From: Myxococcaceae bacterium
Lineage (GTDB): Bacteria > Myxococcota_A > Polyangia > Polyangiales > Ga0077539
Assembly (NCBI GenBank): GCA_004297725.1
Contig: SCUS01000071.1
Span: 186,001-250,000 of the forward strand
DNA: 64,000 bases
Direction of reading: 5' to 3'
Shown: in pieces, positions 45,470-53,239 of the stretch
Numbering within the stretch: position 1 is the stretch's first letter
How the letters are laid out: every line of letters starts with the position of its first letter
The notes under the pieces: generated by a model
What the model was told of the DNA's origin: nothing
What the model saw: only the letters and a program-made list of their open reading frames with translations
Database searches by the model: none
Position numbers and translations under genes: made by a program

Positions 45470-46294
45470 TCAGCCGGCCATGCGGTCGAACTGCACCGGG
45501 TCGTGGGCGCAGAAGACCCGCACCTCGCCGCCGTGGTCTCGGGCGAGGTCGCGCAGCCGGGCGTGGTTGTTGTGCACGGCCGAGCGGTCGATGGCGATGA
45601 GGCCCTCGAAGGCGCGGAGGCCCGAGGGCATCGGGTCGGAGCCGGGCTCGACGGCGCTGCGGTGGAAGAAGGCGTCGCCCGCGTGGAGCAGCCACTCGGC
45701 GCCCGACTTCACGGCGATGCACGCGTGCCCGCGGGTGTGCCCCGGCATCGGGACCGCCAGGACCTCCGGCGGCAGCCCGGGGAGGTCGCGCACCGCGGCG
45801 AAGCCCATCCAGGGCTCCCCCGTGCTCTCGTAGGGCGCCCACCTCGGGCCGTGCGCCCAGTGGCAGGCGCGGTAGCGCTCCCGCTCTCGCCAGGAGGGCG
45901 AGTACGCCGCGTCGTGCTCCCGCTGGTGGACGTGCACCGTGGCCTCGGGGAAGTCGCCGAGGCCTCCCGCGTGGTCGAGGTCGAGGTGCGTCACCAGGAT
46001 GTGCCGGACGTCCTTCAAGGCATATCCGAGCGCGGTCACGTGCTGGGCGGCGGTCTTGATCGGGGTCCTGCCCATGCCCACGGCTGCCACGAAGGCGGCG
46101 CCGAGGCGGCCCTTCGGGTCGAGCACGTCGGCGCTCCCGACGCCCGTGTCGACCAGGATGAGCCCGTGCCCGTCGGTCTCGACGAGCAGGCAGTGGGCGA
46201 CGAGCCGGGCGGGCTCGAAGTAGCCCCCGTCGCCGTTGATGAGACGGCGGGAGAGCGGGCACATGGTCGCGCAATCGATGTGGTGGACTCGCAT
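45470..46294 (-). CDS. MBL-fold metallo-hydrolase
   Basis: Predicted 274-residue soluble hydrolase of the metallo-beta-lactamase fold. Metal motifs are T-H-L-D-L-D-H-A-G-G (HxDxDH), then P-G-H-T-R-G-H and L-L-H-A-G-D-A, and a final V-F-C-A-H-D. The HxDxDH type with an intervening L-V-D-T-G is seen in lactonases (N-acyl-homoserine lactonase type), glyoxalase-II-like and phosphodiesterase enzymes. The substrate is unknown. No signal peptide is seen. It is followed 44 bp upstream by the last gene of the isc block, on the same strand. Confidence 0.88.
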   Translation of the reverse strand: MRVHHIDCATMCPLSRRLINGDGGYFEPARLVAHCLLVETDGHGLILVDTGVGSADVLDPKGRLGAAFVAAVGMGRTPIKTAAQHVTALGYALKDVRHILVTHLDLDHAGGLGDFPEATVHVHQREHDAAYSPSWRERERYRACHWAHGPRWAPYESTGEPWMGFAAVRDLPGLPPEVLAVPMPGHTRGHACIAVKSGAEWLLHAGDAFFHRSAVEPGSDPMPSGLRAFEGLIAIDRSAVHNNHARLRDLARDHGGEVRVFCAHDPVQFDRMAG

Positions 46295-46339
46295 GGGGGC
46301 GCCGACTCTATCCCGCCGCGGCGCCCGATTGGGCTTGCG

Positions 46340-47569
46340 TCAGCCCAGCAGCTTCAGCAGCCCCAGCGCCAGCCCCGTGGAGAGCAGCGTCACCGGGACG
46401 CCCACCTTGAGATACTCGACGAAGCCCACCCGGGTCTTCGCCTGCTCGAAGACGATCACGTTGGCCACGGAGCCCAGCAGCGTCAGGTTGCCCGCCAGCG
46501 TCGACACCAGCGCGGTCACCGTCCAGGCGTGCTCGGGGTCCGGGAAGGACCTGATCCAGGGCTCGAGCAGGAGGATGAGCGGGACGTTGCTCACCACCTG
46601 AGACCCGAGGGAGATCACCGGCACCAGCAGCAGGTCGGCGTGGGCTCCGGTCGTCGGCCCCAGCACCCGGAGCGCGTCGGCGGGGAGGCCCGTCTGCCGC
46701 AGCGCCGCCACCGAGATGAACAGCCCCGCGAAGAAGAGGGGTACGCTCCACTCGACCTGGGCGAGCACCTGGTGGGCCTTCTCCCTCGAGGCGATGAGCG
46801 CGAGCGACGCGCCCGCCAGCGCGCTCCACGCGAGCGGCGCGCCCGCGAGGTTGGCCGCGATCACCACCCCTACGGCCAGCAGCGTCCAGGGCAGCATCCG
46901 AGCGTCGCCTTGCGCCGCGAGACCCTCGGGCTCCCTCGGGCCCTCTTCGGTCAGGCGCCCGCGGTAGAGCCCGTGGAGCAGACCCGCGGTCACCGTCAGC
47001 GCGGCCAGCGTGGGCAGCGCCGAGTGCGCGAGGTATCCCCGGTAGCTGAGCCCCGAGAGCCTCGCGACCAGCATGTTCTGGGGGTTGCCGCCGAGGGTGA
47101 GGGCGCTGCCCGCGTTGGACCCCATGGCCACCGCGAAGAGCAGCGGCCTCACGGCGGCGCCCGTCCTGCGGGCGAGGCGCACCACCAGCGGCGTGGCCAG
47201 CACGCACACCGCGTCGTTGACCAGCACCGCCGAGAGCAGCCCCGCGCCGAAGGTCACCGCGTAGAGCAGCGCCGCGGGGGAGCGCACCCTCGTGGCGAGC
47301 ATCTCGGTGGCGCGGTCGAAGAAGCCCGCCTCGCCCATGGCCGAGGAGACGATCATCATCGCCACCAGCAGGGCGATGGTGTTGGGCTCCACGGCGTGGA
47401 GCGCGGCGTCGGGCGAGAGGCCGTGGGGCCCGGCGAAGTGGCCGGCGAGGACCAGCGCCGTGGCGCCCACCAGCGCCAGCGCCGGGCGGCCGATCGGGAG
47501 CAGAGACACCCGGCGGGCGCTGATGCCCGCGTAGGTCAGCGCGAAGAGCGAGAGGATGACCCAGCGCAC
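46340..47569 (-). CDS. ArsB/CitM-type anion transporter (SLC13-like, IT superfamily)
   Basis: Predicted 409-residue membrane protein with about 11 helices. The first half carries S-N-A-G-S-A-L-T-L-G-G-N-P-Q-N-M-L-V and the second S-N-V-P-L-I-L-L-L and G-N-L-T-L-L-G-S-V-A-N-V-I-V-F: duplicated hairpin motifs of the ion transporter superfamily to which ArsB, NhaD, CitM and SLC13 carriers belong. No ArsR, ArsA or ArsC gene is nearby, so arsenite export is not supported by context. It starts 16 bp after the fdx stop and so probably lies on the isc transcript. Confidence 0.85.
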   Translation of the reverse strand: MRWVILSLFALTYAGISARRVSLLPIGRPALALVGATALVLAGHFAGPHGLSPDAALHAVEPNTIALLVAMMIVSSAMGEAGFFDRATEMLATRVRSPAALLYAVTFGAGLLSAVLVNDAVCVLATPLVVRLARRTGAAVRPLLFAVAMGSNAGSALTLGGNPQNMLVARLSGLSYRGYLAHSALPTLAALTVTAGLLHGLYRGRLTEEGPREPEGLAAQGDARMLPWTLLAVGVVIAANLAGAPLAWSALAGASLALIASREKAHQVLAQVEWSVPLFFAGLFISVAALRQTGLPADALRVLGPTTGAHADLLLVPVISLGSQVVSNVPLILLLEPWIRSFPDPEHAWTVTALVSTLAGNLTLLGSVANVIVFEQAKTRVGFVEYLKVGVPVTLLSTGLALGLLKLLG

Positions 47570-47585
47570 GAGCGATCGCGGAGGA

Positions 47586-47981
47586 TCAGGGCCTGGTGCG
47601 CGGAGAGCCCGTCAGCTTGATGCGCTCGTCGCGGGCGTGCCGCTCCTTCGGGTGCTCGTTGTACCAGGTCTCGTAGCTCTCCCGGGTGATGACGACCTCG
47701 AGCACGCCCTCGCGCTCGACCTTCGCCTGGCAGCCCAGGCGGGAGACCGCCTCGACGTCGAAGGCCTTGTCGAGGATGTCGTTCTCCTCGTCCTCCATCT
47801 CCGAGAGCAGGTTGAGGCCCTTCTTCACGTGCACGTGGCACGTCGAGCAGGCGCACACCCCGCCGCAGGCCGATCCCTCCGGGGCGTGGGCCTTCTGAGC
47901 CGCCTCGAGCAGCGAGGTCCCGAGCGGGACCTCGACCTCTACCTCGCCGTCGTCCGTGTTGAGAAAGCGCACCGTCGCCAT
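47586..47981 (-). CDS. fdx: ISC-type [2Fe-2S] ferredoxin
   Basis: Predicted 131-residue ferredoxin. Ligands follow the Escherichia coli Fdx pattern: C39, C45, C48 and C84, with the extra C43 that Fdx also has (C-G-G-V-C-A-C-S-T-C-H-V and L-G-C-Q-A-K-V). It supplies electrons to the IscS-IscU assembly complex. The tail is about 20 residues longer than usual (Y-N-E-H-P-K-E-R-H-A-R-D-E). The ATG at 47981 is chosen, 4 bp after the hscA stop. Confidence 0.95.
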   Translation of the reverse strand: MATVRFLNTDDGEVEVEVPLGTSLLEAAQKAHAPEGSACGGVCACSTCHVHVKKGLNLLSEMEDEENDILDKAFDVEAVSRLGCQAKVEREGVLEVVITRESYETWYNEHPKERHARDERIKLTGSPRTRP

Positions 47982-47985
47982 CGCC

Positions 47986-49923
47986 TCAGGTCTCCTTGTC
48001 GGACGCTTCGTCCGCCGCATACGAGGCCGCGAGGTGCGGGTGCTCCGGGCGGTCCTTCACCGTGTCCTCGATCTCCGCCACCGCGCGGCCCTTCATCGCC
48101 TGCTGCACCGCCCGGTCCATCCGCCGCTCGGCCAGCGGATGCGTCGCCCGGTCGAGCCCCTCGGTGCGATGGTGGATCTTCTTGCCGTCCTGCCCCGCGA
48201 TGGCGTCCCTCAGCGCCTTCAGGGCGCCGTCGAGCTCCGCGCGCTCGTCCTCGTCCAGCAGGTCGCCGTCCACCTTGAGCGCCGCCTCGGTGGCCGCGAT
48301 CACCCGCTCGCCCTCGATGATCCGCTCCCTCAGCTGCCGCGCCGCGAGGTCGGACTCCGCGTGCTCGTAGGACTCCAGCAGCATCCGCTCGACGTCGTCG
48401 CCGCTCAGCCCGAAGGACGGCGTCACCTCGATGCGCTGCTCGATGCCCGTGTTGAGCTCCCTCGCGGTCACCGTGAGCATCCCGTCGGCGTCGACGCGGA
48501 AGGTCACCTCCAGCTTCGCCGCCCCGGCGGGCATCGGCGGAATACCCTTGAGGGTAAACTTCGCCAGCGAGCGGTTGTCCGCCGCCAGCTCGCGCTCCCC
48601 CTGCACCACGTGCAGCTCGAAGCCCGTCTGCCCGTCGGCGTAGGTGGTGAACTGCTGCGCCCTCCCCGCGGGGATGGTGGTGTTGCGGGGGAGTATCTTC
48701 TCCGCCACGCCGCCCATGGTCTCGATGCCCAGCGAGAGCGGGATCACGTCGAGGATGAGCGCGTCCTCCTGCGCCCCGTCGCCCGCCAGAAGGTTGGCCT
48801 GGATCGCCGCCCCGAAGGCCACCACCTGGTCGGGGTCGATGTCCGAGAGGGGCTCCTGGCCGAAGAGCTTCTTCACGTGCTCGCGCACCGCGGGGACGCG
48901 CGTGCTGCCGCCCACCAGGATGACCCCGTCGACCTCCTCCGGTCGCAGCCCGGCGTCGCGAAGGGCGCGCTTCACGGCGGGCGTCGTGCGCTCGATCACC
49001 GGCCTCACGATGTCCTCGAACTCCGTGCGGCGCACCGAGCGCTCGAAGGTGGTCTCCCCCGCGGTCACGGCGATGACGGTGTTGGGCCGGTCGGTGAGCT
49101 CGTGCTTGGCGAGCCGGGCCGCGTCGAGGGCCGCGCGCACCAGCTCCGGCGAGGCGGTCGCGGGGTCGACGCCCATGTGCCGGAAGACCCACTCGGCGAA
49201 GGCGCGGTCCATGTCGTCGCCGCCGAGCTGCGCGTCGCCGCCGGTGGAGCGCACCTGGAAGACCCCGTCGTCGAGGGAGAGGATGGTGACGTCGAAGGTT
49301 CCGCCGCCGAGGTCGTAGACGGCGAAGGTGCCTCGGGTGCGACCCTTGTCGAGCCCGTAGGCGAGCGCCGCCGCGGTGGGCTCGTTGAGCAGCCGCAGCA
49401 CCTCCAGGCCCGCGAGCTTCGCGGCGTCCTTGGTGGCCTGCCGCTGGGCCTCGTCGAAGTACGCCGGGACGGTGATCACCGCGCCGCCGATGGTGCGCAG
49501 CTTCTCCTCCGCGTTGGTGCGCAGCACCCGGAGGATCTCCGCGGACACCTCCACCGGCGTCAGCGTTCGGCCGTGCACCTTGAAGCGCACGGTGTTCGAC
49601 TGCCCCGGCTCGGGCATGGCGAAGTCATAGGGCCCCATGCGCCGGGTCTCGGCGTCGTCGGCCCCTCGGCCCATGAAGCGCTTCACCGAGACCAGGGTCT
49701 CCCTGGGGTGCAGCGCGGCCTTCTCCCTGCCTGCGTTGCCCACCATCACCCCGCCGTGCTCGAGGTAGTGCACCACGCTGGGGAGCAGCGGGCTCATGTC
49801 GCAGTCGAGCACGCACTCCGGTCGTCCATCGACGGTGTAGGCCACCAGCGAGTGGGTGGTGCCGAGGTCGATGCCGATCGGCGTGGGCCGCGCGGAGGGG
49901 TCGAAGATCTGGAAGAGCGCCAT
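47986..49923 (-). CDS. hscA: Hsp70-type Fe-S chaperone HscA
   Basis: Predicted 645-residue chaperone. Hsp70 landmarks are [41 protein letters not shown] and [14 protein letters not shown], the last typical for HscA and DnaK. The position in the isc block, after hscB, identifies it as HscA. It binds the L-P-P-V-K loop of IscU and drives cluster transfer with HscB. It is about 30 residues longer at the C-terminus than the Escherichia coli protein. Confidence 0.95.
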   Translation of the reverse strand: MALFQIFDPSARPTPIGIDLGTTHSLVAYTVDGRPECVLDCDMSPLLPSVVHYLEHGGVMVGNAGREKAALHPRETLVSVKRFMGRGADDAETRRMGPYDFAMPEPGQSNTVRFKVHGRTLTPVEVSAEILRVLRTNAEEKLRTIGGAVITVPAYFDEAQRQATKDAAKLAGLEVLRLLNEPTAAALAYGLDKGRTRGTFAVYDLGGGTFDVTILSLDDGVFQVRSTGGDAQLGGDDMDRAFAEWVFRHMGVDPATASPELVRAALDAARLAKHELTDRPNTVIAVTAGETTFERSVRRTEFEDIVRPVIERTTPAVKRALRDAGLRPEEVDGVILVGGSTRVPAVREHVKKLFGQEPLSDIDPDQVVAFGAAIQANLLAGDGAQEDALILDVIPLSLGIETMGGVAEKILPRNTTIPAGRAQQFTTYADGQTGFELHVVQGERELAADNRSLAKFTLKGIPPMPAGAAKLEVTFRVDADGMLTVTARELNTGIEQRIEVTPSFGLSGDDVERMLLESYEHAESDLAARQLRERIIEGERVIAATEAALKVDGDLLDEDERAELDGALKALRDAIAGQDGKKIHHRTEGLDRATHPLAERRMDRAVQQAMKGRAVAEIEDTVKDRPEHPHLAASYAADEASDKET

Positions 49924-49952
49924 CGGAGGGGTTGAACCTGTGGGGTGTGACT

Positions 49953-50465
49953 TCAGGAATCGAGTGCCGCGTCGGCTTCTTCCTCGAAGCGACGGAAGTA
50001 TTTCAATCGCACCAGCGCGTCGCGGGCCCGTCCTAGCGCATCGGGGCCTGGAGCGGGCTGGTCATCGAACACCGACGCGAGGAGCGCCTCCTCGGAGCCC
50101 GATCGGGCGCGCACCTGGGCGAGCAGCGCGGCGACCTTGTCGGGCGAGCGCCGGGCCTCGTCGAGGGACTCTCGCAGCTCCATCACCTCCATCAGCAGCG
50201 ACTGCGAGGGCCGGTCGGCGTCGCCCACCGCGAGGCCGTGCGCGGAGAGCAGCGCCTCGGCGCGGGAGAGCGGGTCGCGCAGGGCGCGGAAGGCCTCGTT
50301 GACGGCCACGGCGCGCTCGAGGGCCATGCGGCGCTCGCCGGCAGGGCTCTGCACGTAGCGGTCGGGGTGGAGCGTTCTGGAGAGGTCGCGGTGGCGCTGC
50401 TCGAGCGCCGCCCGGTCGAGGGAGAAGCGGCGCTCGACGCCGAGGAGCTCGAAGGGGTCGGTCAT
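49953..50465 (-). CDS. hscB: Fe-S cochaperone HscB (J-domain protein)
   Basis: Predicted 170-residue protein with a J domain at the N-terminus (P-F-E-L-L-G-V, then H33-P-D35-R) and an HscB C-terminal helical domain (S-L-L-M-E-V-M-E-L-R-E-S-L). The size equals Escherichia coli HscB (171). It brings IscU to HscA and stimulates its ATPase. The gene lies between iscA and hscA, 48 and 29 bp away. Confidence 0.95.
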   Translation of the reverse strand: MTDPFELLGVERRFSLDRAALEQRHRDLSRTLHPDRYVQSPAGERRMALERAVAVNEAFRALRDPLSRAEALLSAHGLAVGDADRPSQSLLMEVMELRESLDEARRSPDKVAALLAQVRARSGSEEALLASVFDDQPAPGPDALGRARDALVRLKYFRRFEEEADAALDS

Positions 50466-50513
50466 GGTGGCCCGTCGATGAGGGGTGAGAGGGGGAGGGC
50501 TACGGGGGAGCGA

Positions 50514-50852
50514 TCAGACGCCGAAGCTCTCGCCGCAGCCGCAGCCGGTGGCCTCTTGAGGGTTCACGAACTTGAACCCGTGCTGCATCAGCTTCACCTC
50601 GTAGTCGAGAGTGGTCCCGTTGAGGAAGACCAGGGACTTGGGGTCGACCACCACGCGCAGCCCGTCGAAGTCGAACACCTGGTCTCGGGTGCCCTGCTTG
50701 TCGGCGAACTCGATCACGTAGGAGAAGCCCGAGCACCCGCCGCCCCGCACGCCGAGCCGGAGCAGCGCCTCGGGGGTGCCGCGCTTCGCGAGCGCCTCCT
50801 TGGCCTTCTCCACCGCCTTCGGGGTCACCTGCACTGCCAGCTCCGTCACCAT
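50514..50852 (-). CDS. iscA: A-type Fe-S carrier IscA
   Basis: Predicted 112-residue protein. Three A-type cysteines are present: C40 in R-G-G-G-C-S-G-F and C104, C106 in T-G-C-G-C-G-E-S-F. The start at 50852 has a strong GGAGAGGAGAGGAGG Shine-Dalgarno stretch upstream. A-type proteins pass clusters to apoproteins. HesB/ErpA could also fit the fold, but the operon position favours IscA. Confidence 0.94.
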   Translation of the reverse strand: MVTELAVQVTPKAVEKAKEALAKRGTPEALLRLGVRGGGCSGFSYVIEFADKQGTRDQVFDFDGLRVVVDPKSLVFLNGTTLDYEVKLMQHGFKFVNPQEATGCGCGESFGV

Positions 50853-50878
50853 CGCTCTCCTCCTCTCCTCTCCTTCGC

Positions 50879-51274
50879 CTACGCGCCGCGCTTCGCCGAC
50901 TGCTTCTTGCGGAAGTCCTCGATGGCGCTCTTGATCGCGTCCTCGGCCAGCACCGAGCAGTGGATCTTCACCGGCGGCAGGTTGAGCTCCTTCACGATGT
51001 CCGTGTTGCGGATCTCCGAGGCCTCGTCGAGCGTGCGGCCCTTCAGCCACTCGGTGGCCAGCGAAGAGCTCGCGATGGCCGACCCGCAGCCGAAGGTCTT
51101 GAACTTCGCGTCCTCGATCACCCCGGCGTCGCTCACCTTGATCTGCAGCCGCATCACGTCGCCGCACGCCGGAGCGCCCACGAGGCCGGTGCCCACGTTG
51201 GGATCTTCCTTGTCCAGGGTGCCGACGTTGCGGGGGTTCTCCGCGTGCTCGATGACCTTCTCGCTGTATGCCAT
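50879..51274 (-). CDS. iscU: Fe-S scaffold IscU
   Basis: Predicted 131-residue scaffold with the three cysteines C37 (P-A-C-G-D), C63 (F-G-C-G-S) and C106 (H-C-S-V-L), Asp39, and the HscA recognition motif L-P-P-V-K at 99-103. Clusters are built on this protein by IscS and ferredoxin. It lies 45 bp after iscS. Confidence 0.97.
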   Translation of the reverse strand: MAYSEKVIEHAENPRNVGTLDKEDPNVGTGLVGAPACGDVMRLQIKVSDAGVIEDAKFKTFGCGSAIASSSLATEWLKGRTLDEASEIRNTDIVKELNLPPVKIHCSVLAEDAIKSAIEDFRKKQSAKRGA

Positions 51275-51319
51275 GACCGTATTCCTTCTACCGTTGTCCG
51301 TTGAAGATCCGCCGCGAGA

Positions 51320-52549
51320 TCAGTGCGCCGCCCAGACGATGTCCTTGAGGTTCACGCCCTCCCTGGCCATCTCGTAGAGCGGCGACAGGTCGCGGAGCTT
51401 CTTGACCTTGTCCACCACCAGCTTCGCCACGTAGTCGACCTCCTCCTCGGTGGTGAACCGCCCGAGGCCGAAGCGGATGCTGGTGTGCGCGAGCTCCTCC
51501 TCCACGCCCAGCGCCCGCAGCACGTACGAGGGCTCGAGCGACGAGCTGGTGCACGCGCTGCCCGACGACACCGCCACGTCCTTGATGGCCATCATCAGCC
51601 CCTCGCCCTCCACGTAGGAGAACGAGACGTTGAGGTTGTTCGGGAGCCGCCGCGCGTCGTCCCAGGCGCCGTTGATGTGGCACTCGTCGAGCTCGGCGAA
51701 GAGCTTGTCCTTCAGCCGGTCGCGCAGGGCCTTCACCCGCTTCGACTCCTCGCGCCACTCCTTGTTCAGGATCTCGCAGGCCTTGCCGAAGCCCACGATG
51801 CCAGGGACGTTGAGCGTCCCCGAGCGGTTGCCGCGCTCGTGGCCGCCGCCGTCCATCTGCGCGGTGAGCCGCACCCGCGGCCGGGCCCGGCGCACGTAGA
51901 GGGCGCCGATGCCCTTCGGGCCGTAGATCTTGTGGGCGGTGAGGGACGCGAGGTCGACGCCCATCTCCTTCACGTTGAACTCGGTCTTGCCGATGCCCTG
52001 CACCGCGTCGGTGTGGAAGATCACCCCGCGCTCCTTGCAGAGCGCGCCGATCTCCTTGAGGGGCTGGATGGTGCCGACCTCGTTGTTGGCGAGCATCACC
52101 GACACCAGGATGGTCTTGTCGGTCATGGCCGCGCGCACGTCATCGACGGAGACCACGCCCTCGGGACCGACGTCGAGGTAGGTCACCTCGTAGCCCTCCT
52201 TCTCCAGGCGCTTGCACGTGTCGAGCACGGCCTTGTGCTCGATCTTCGTGGTGATGATGTGGTTGCCCTTGTCGCGGTAGAACTCCGCGACGCCCTTGAT
52301 CGCGAGGTTGTCGCTCTCCGTGGCGCCGGAGGTGAAGATGATCTCCTCGGGCTTCTCGGCGCCGATCAGCGTGGCGATCTGCTCGCGGGCGTAGCCCACG
52401 GCCTCCTCGGCGACCCAGCCGAACCGGTGCGAGCGAGACGCGGCGTTGCCGAAGTGCTCCGTGAAGTACGGGAGCATCGCCTCGAGCACGCGAGGATCCA
52501 TCGGGGTCGTCGCGTGGTTGTCCATGTAGATCGGAAACTTGAGGGACAT
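51320..52549 (-). CDS. iscS: Cysteine desulfurase IscS
   Basis: Predicted 409-residue PLP enzyme. Catalytic features are the Schiff-base Lys207 in [10 protein letters not shown] and the active cysteine C333 in [11 protein letters not shown]-terminal [11 protein letters not shown] is typical of group I NifS/IscS proteins. It takes sulfur from cysteine for IscU and other acceptors such as tRNA thiolation. It begins 21 bp after the MerR-type gene. Confidence 0.97.
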   Translation of the reverse strand: MSLKFPIYMDNHATTPMDPRVLEAMLPYFTEHFGNAASRSHRFGWVAEEAVGYAREQIATLIGAEKPEEIIFTSGATESDNLAIKGVAEFYRDKGNHIITTKIEHKAVLDTCKRLEKEGYEVTYLDVGPEGVVSVDDVRAAMTDKTILVSVMLANNEVGTIQPLKEIGALCKERGVIFHTDAVQGIGKTEFNVKEMGVDLASLTAHKIYGPKGIGALYVRRARPRVRLTAQMDGGGHERGNRSGTLNVPGIVGFGKACEILNKEWREESKRVKALRDRLKDKLFAELDECHINGAWDDARRLPNNLNVSFSYVEGEGLMMAIKDVAVSSGSACTSSSLEPSYVLRALGVEEELAHTSIRFGLGRFTTEEEVDYVAKLVVDKVKKLRDLSPLYEMAREGVNLKDIVWAAH

Positions 52550-52570
52550 CGTCTTGGCTCTCCGTAGTCG

Positions 52571-53107
52571 TCAGTCGTGTCGGGGGCCGTGGAGGCCCGC
52601 CACCAGCTCCGGCGCCCCGCACCCGTGCAGGTCGCACTGCGGGCAGGACGTGATGAGCCGCTCGGGCTCGCACTCGTCACAGGTCTCGAGGTAGGCCACC
52701 GAGGAGCGCAGCTCGTCGCGGAGCTGCAGCAGCCGCTGGAGCTGCTGCTCGGTGTCCGAGAGCTTCTGTCGGTAGAGGTCGCGGATCTTCGCCATCGCGC
52801 CGGTCGCGTTGCCGGCCCGCTCCCACTCGGACACCAGCTCGCGGATGTCGGGGAGCGAGAAGCCGAGGTCCTGCAGCCGGGAGATCCAGCGCACCCGCAG
52901 CACCGCGTCGTCGCTGTAGAGACGAAACCCCCCTTTGCTGCGCTCGAGCGGCTGGAGCAGCCCGAGCTCTTCGTAGAGGTGCAGCGCCCGGACGGTCTTC
53001 TGGGTCCGCTGGGCCAGGTCGCCGACCCGCAGCATCGCCCCGTCACCCCGCGAAGGGGGCGGCGGAACGAGCACCTCGGGATTCACGATGGGGAGCCGGA
53101 TCGCCAT
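52571..53107 (-). CDS. MerR-family regulator with C-terminal cysteine cluster, heading the isc operon
   Basis: Predicted 178-residue MerR protein. The winged-helix domain (about 25-95) includes V-R-A-L-H-L-Y-E-E-L-G-L-L and F-R-L-Y-S-D-D-A-V-L-R-V-R-W-I. A long coiled coil follows (about 105-142), and then a cluster of five cysteines: C143-D-E-C146, C155-P-Q-C158 and C163. SoxR, also MerR-family, senses with a [2Fe-2S] cluster bound by a differently spaced Cys motif, so an Fe-S or metal sensor is inferred here. It occupies the slot of IscR, the Rrf2-type repressor of isc in Escherichia coli; no Rrf2 protein is seen. ATG 53107 is preferred to 53128. Two dyads lie directly upstream. Confidence 0.85.
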   Translation of the reverse strand: MAIRLPIVNPEVLVPPPPSRGDGAMLRVGDLAQRTQKTVRALHLYEELGLLQPLERSKGGFRLYSDDAVLRVRWISRLQDLGFSLPDIRELVSEWERAGNATGAMAKIRDLYRQKLSDTEQQLQRLLQLRDELRSSVAYLETCDECEPERLITSCPQCDLHGCGAPELVAGLHGPRHD

Positions 53108-53126
53108 TGCTGCCTCGAACAACCTC

Positions 53127-53172
53127 ACCCATGCGTAAGGGTTTGGATGGGGTTGAACCCTTACGTACGGGT
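53127..53172. promoter_or_regulatory. Paired 16-bp operator-like dyads between the MerR-isc operon and comEC
   Basis: Site 1 is ACCCATGCGTAAGGGT (53127-53142), site 2 is ACCCTTACGTACGGGT (53157-53172). Site 2 is a near-perfect palindrome (14 of 16), and its sequence matches the reverse complement of site 1 at 14 of 16 positions. Their centres are 30 bp apart, about three helical turns. Site 1 is 19 bp upstream of the merR ATG. This is expected of a MerR-type autoregulatory operator. Confidence 0.75.
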
Positions 53173-53190
53173 AAGAGTCTCCCAGGTCAA
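53162..53190 (-). promoter_or_regulatory. Possible promoter of the MerR-isc operon
   Basis: Minus-strand TTGACC (53190 to 53185) and, after 17 bp, TACGTA (53167 to 53162) within the second dyad. The -10 is weak by consensus; its overlap with the operator fits repression or activation by the MerR protein. Confidence 0.4.
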
Positions 53191-53239
53191 GCAGGGTTTC
53201 ACTCGTGGGGGCTCCCTCTCACGGGTTCTGTCCGCCGCC

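Noticed and set aside
46340..47569. An arsenic-resistance operon
   Set aside because: The transporter has ArsB-like motifs but no arsR, arsC or arsA is nearby; the neighbours are isc genes.
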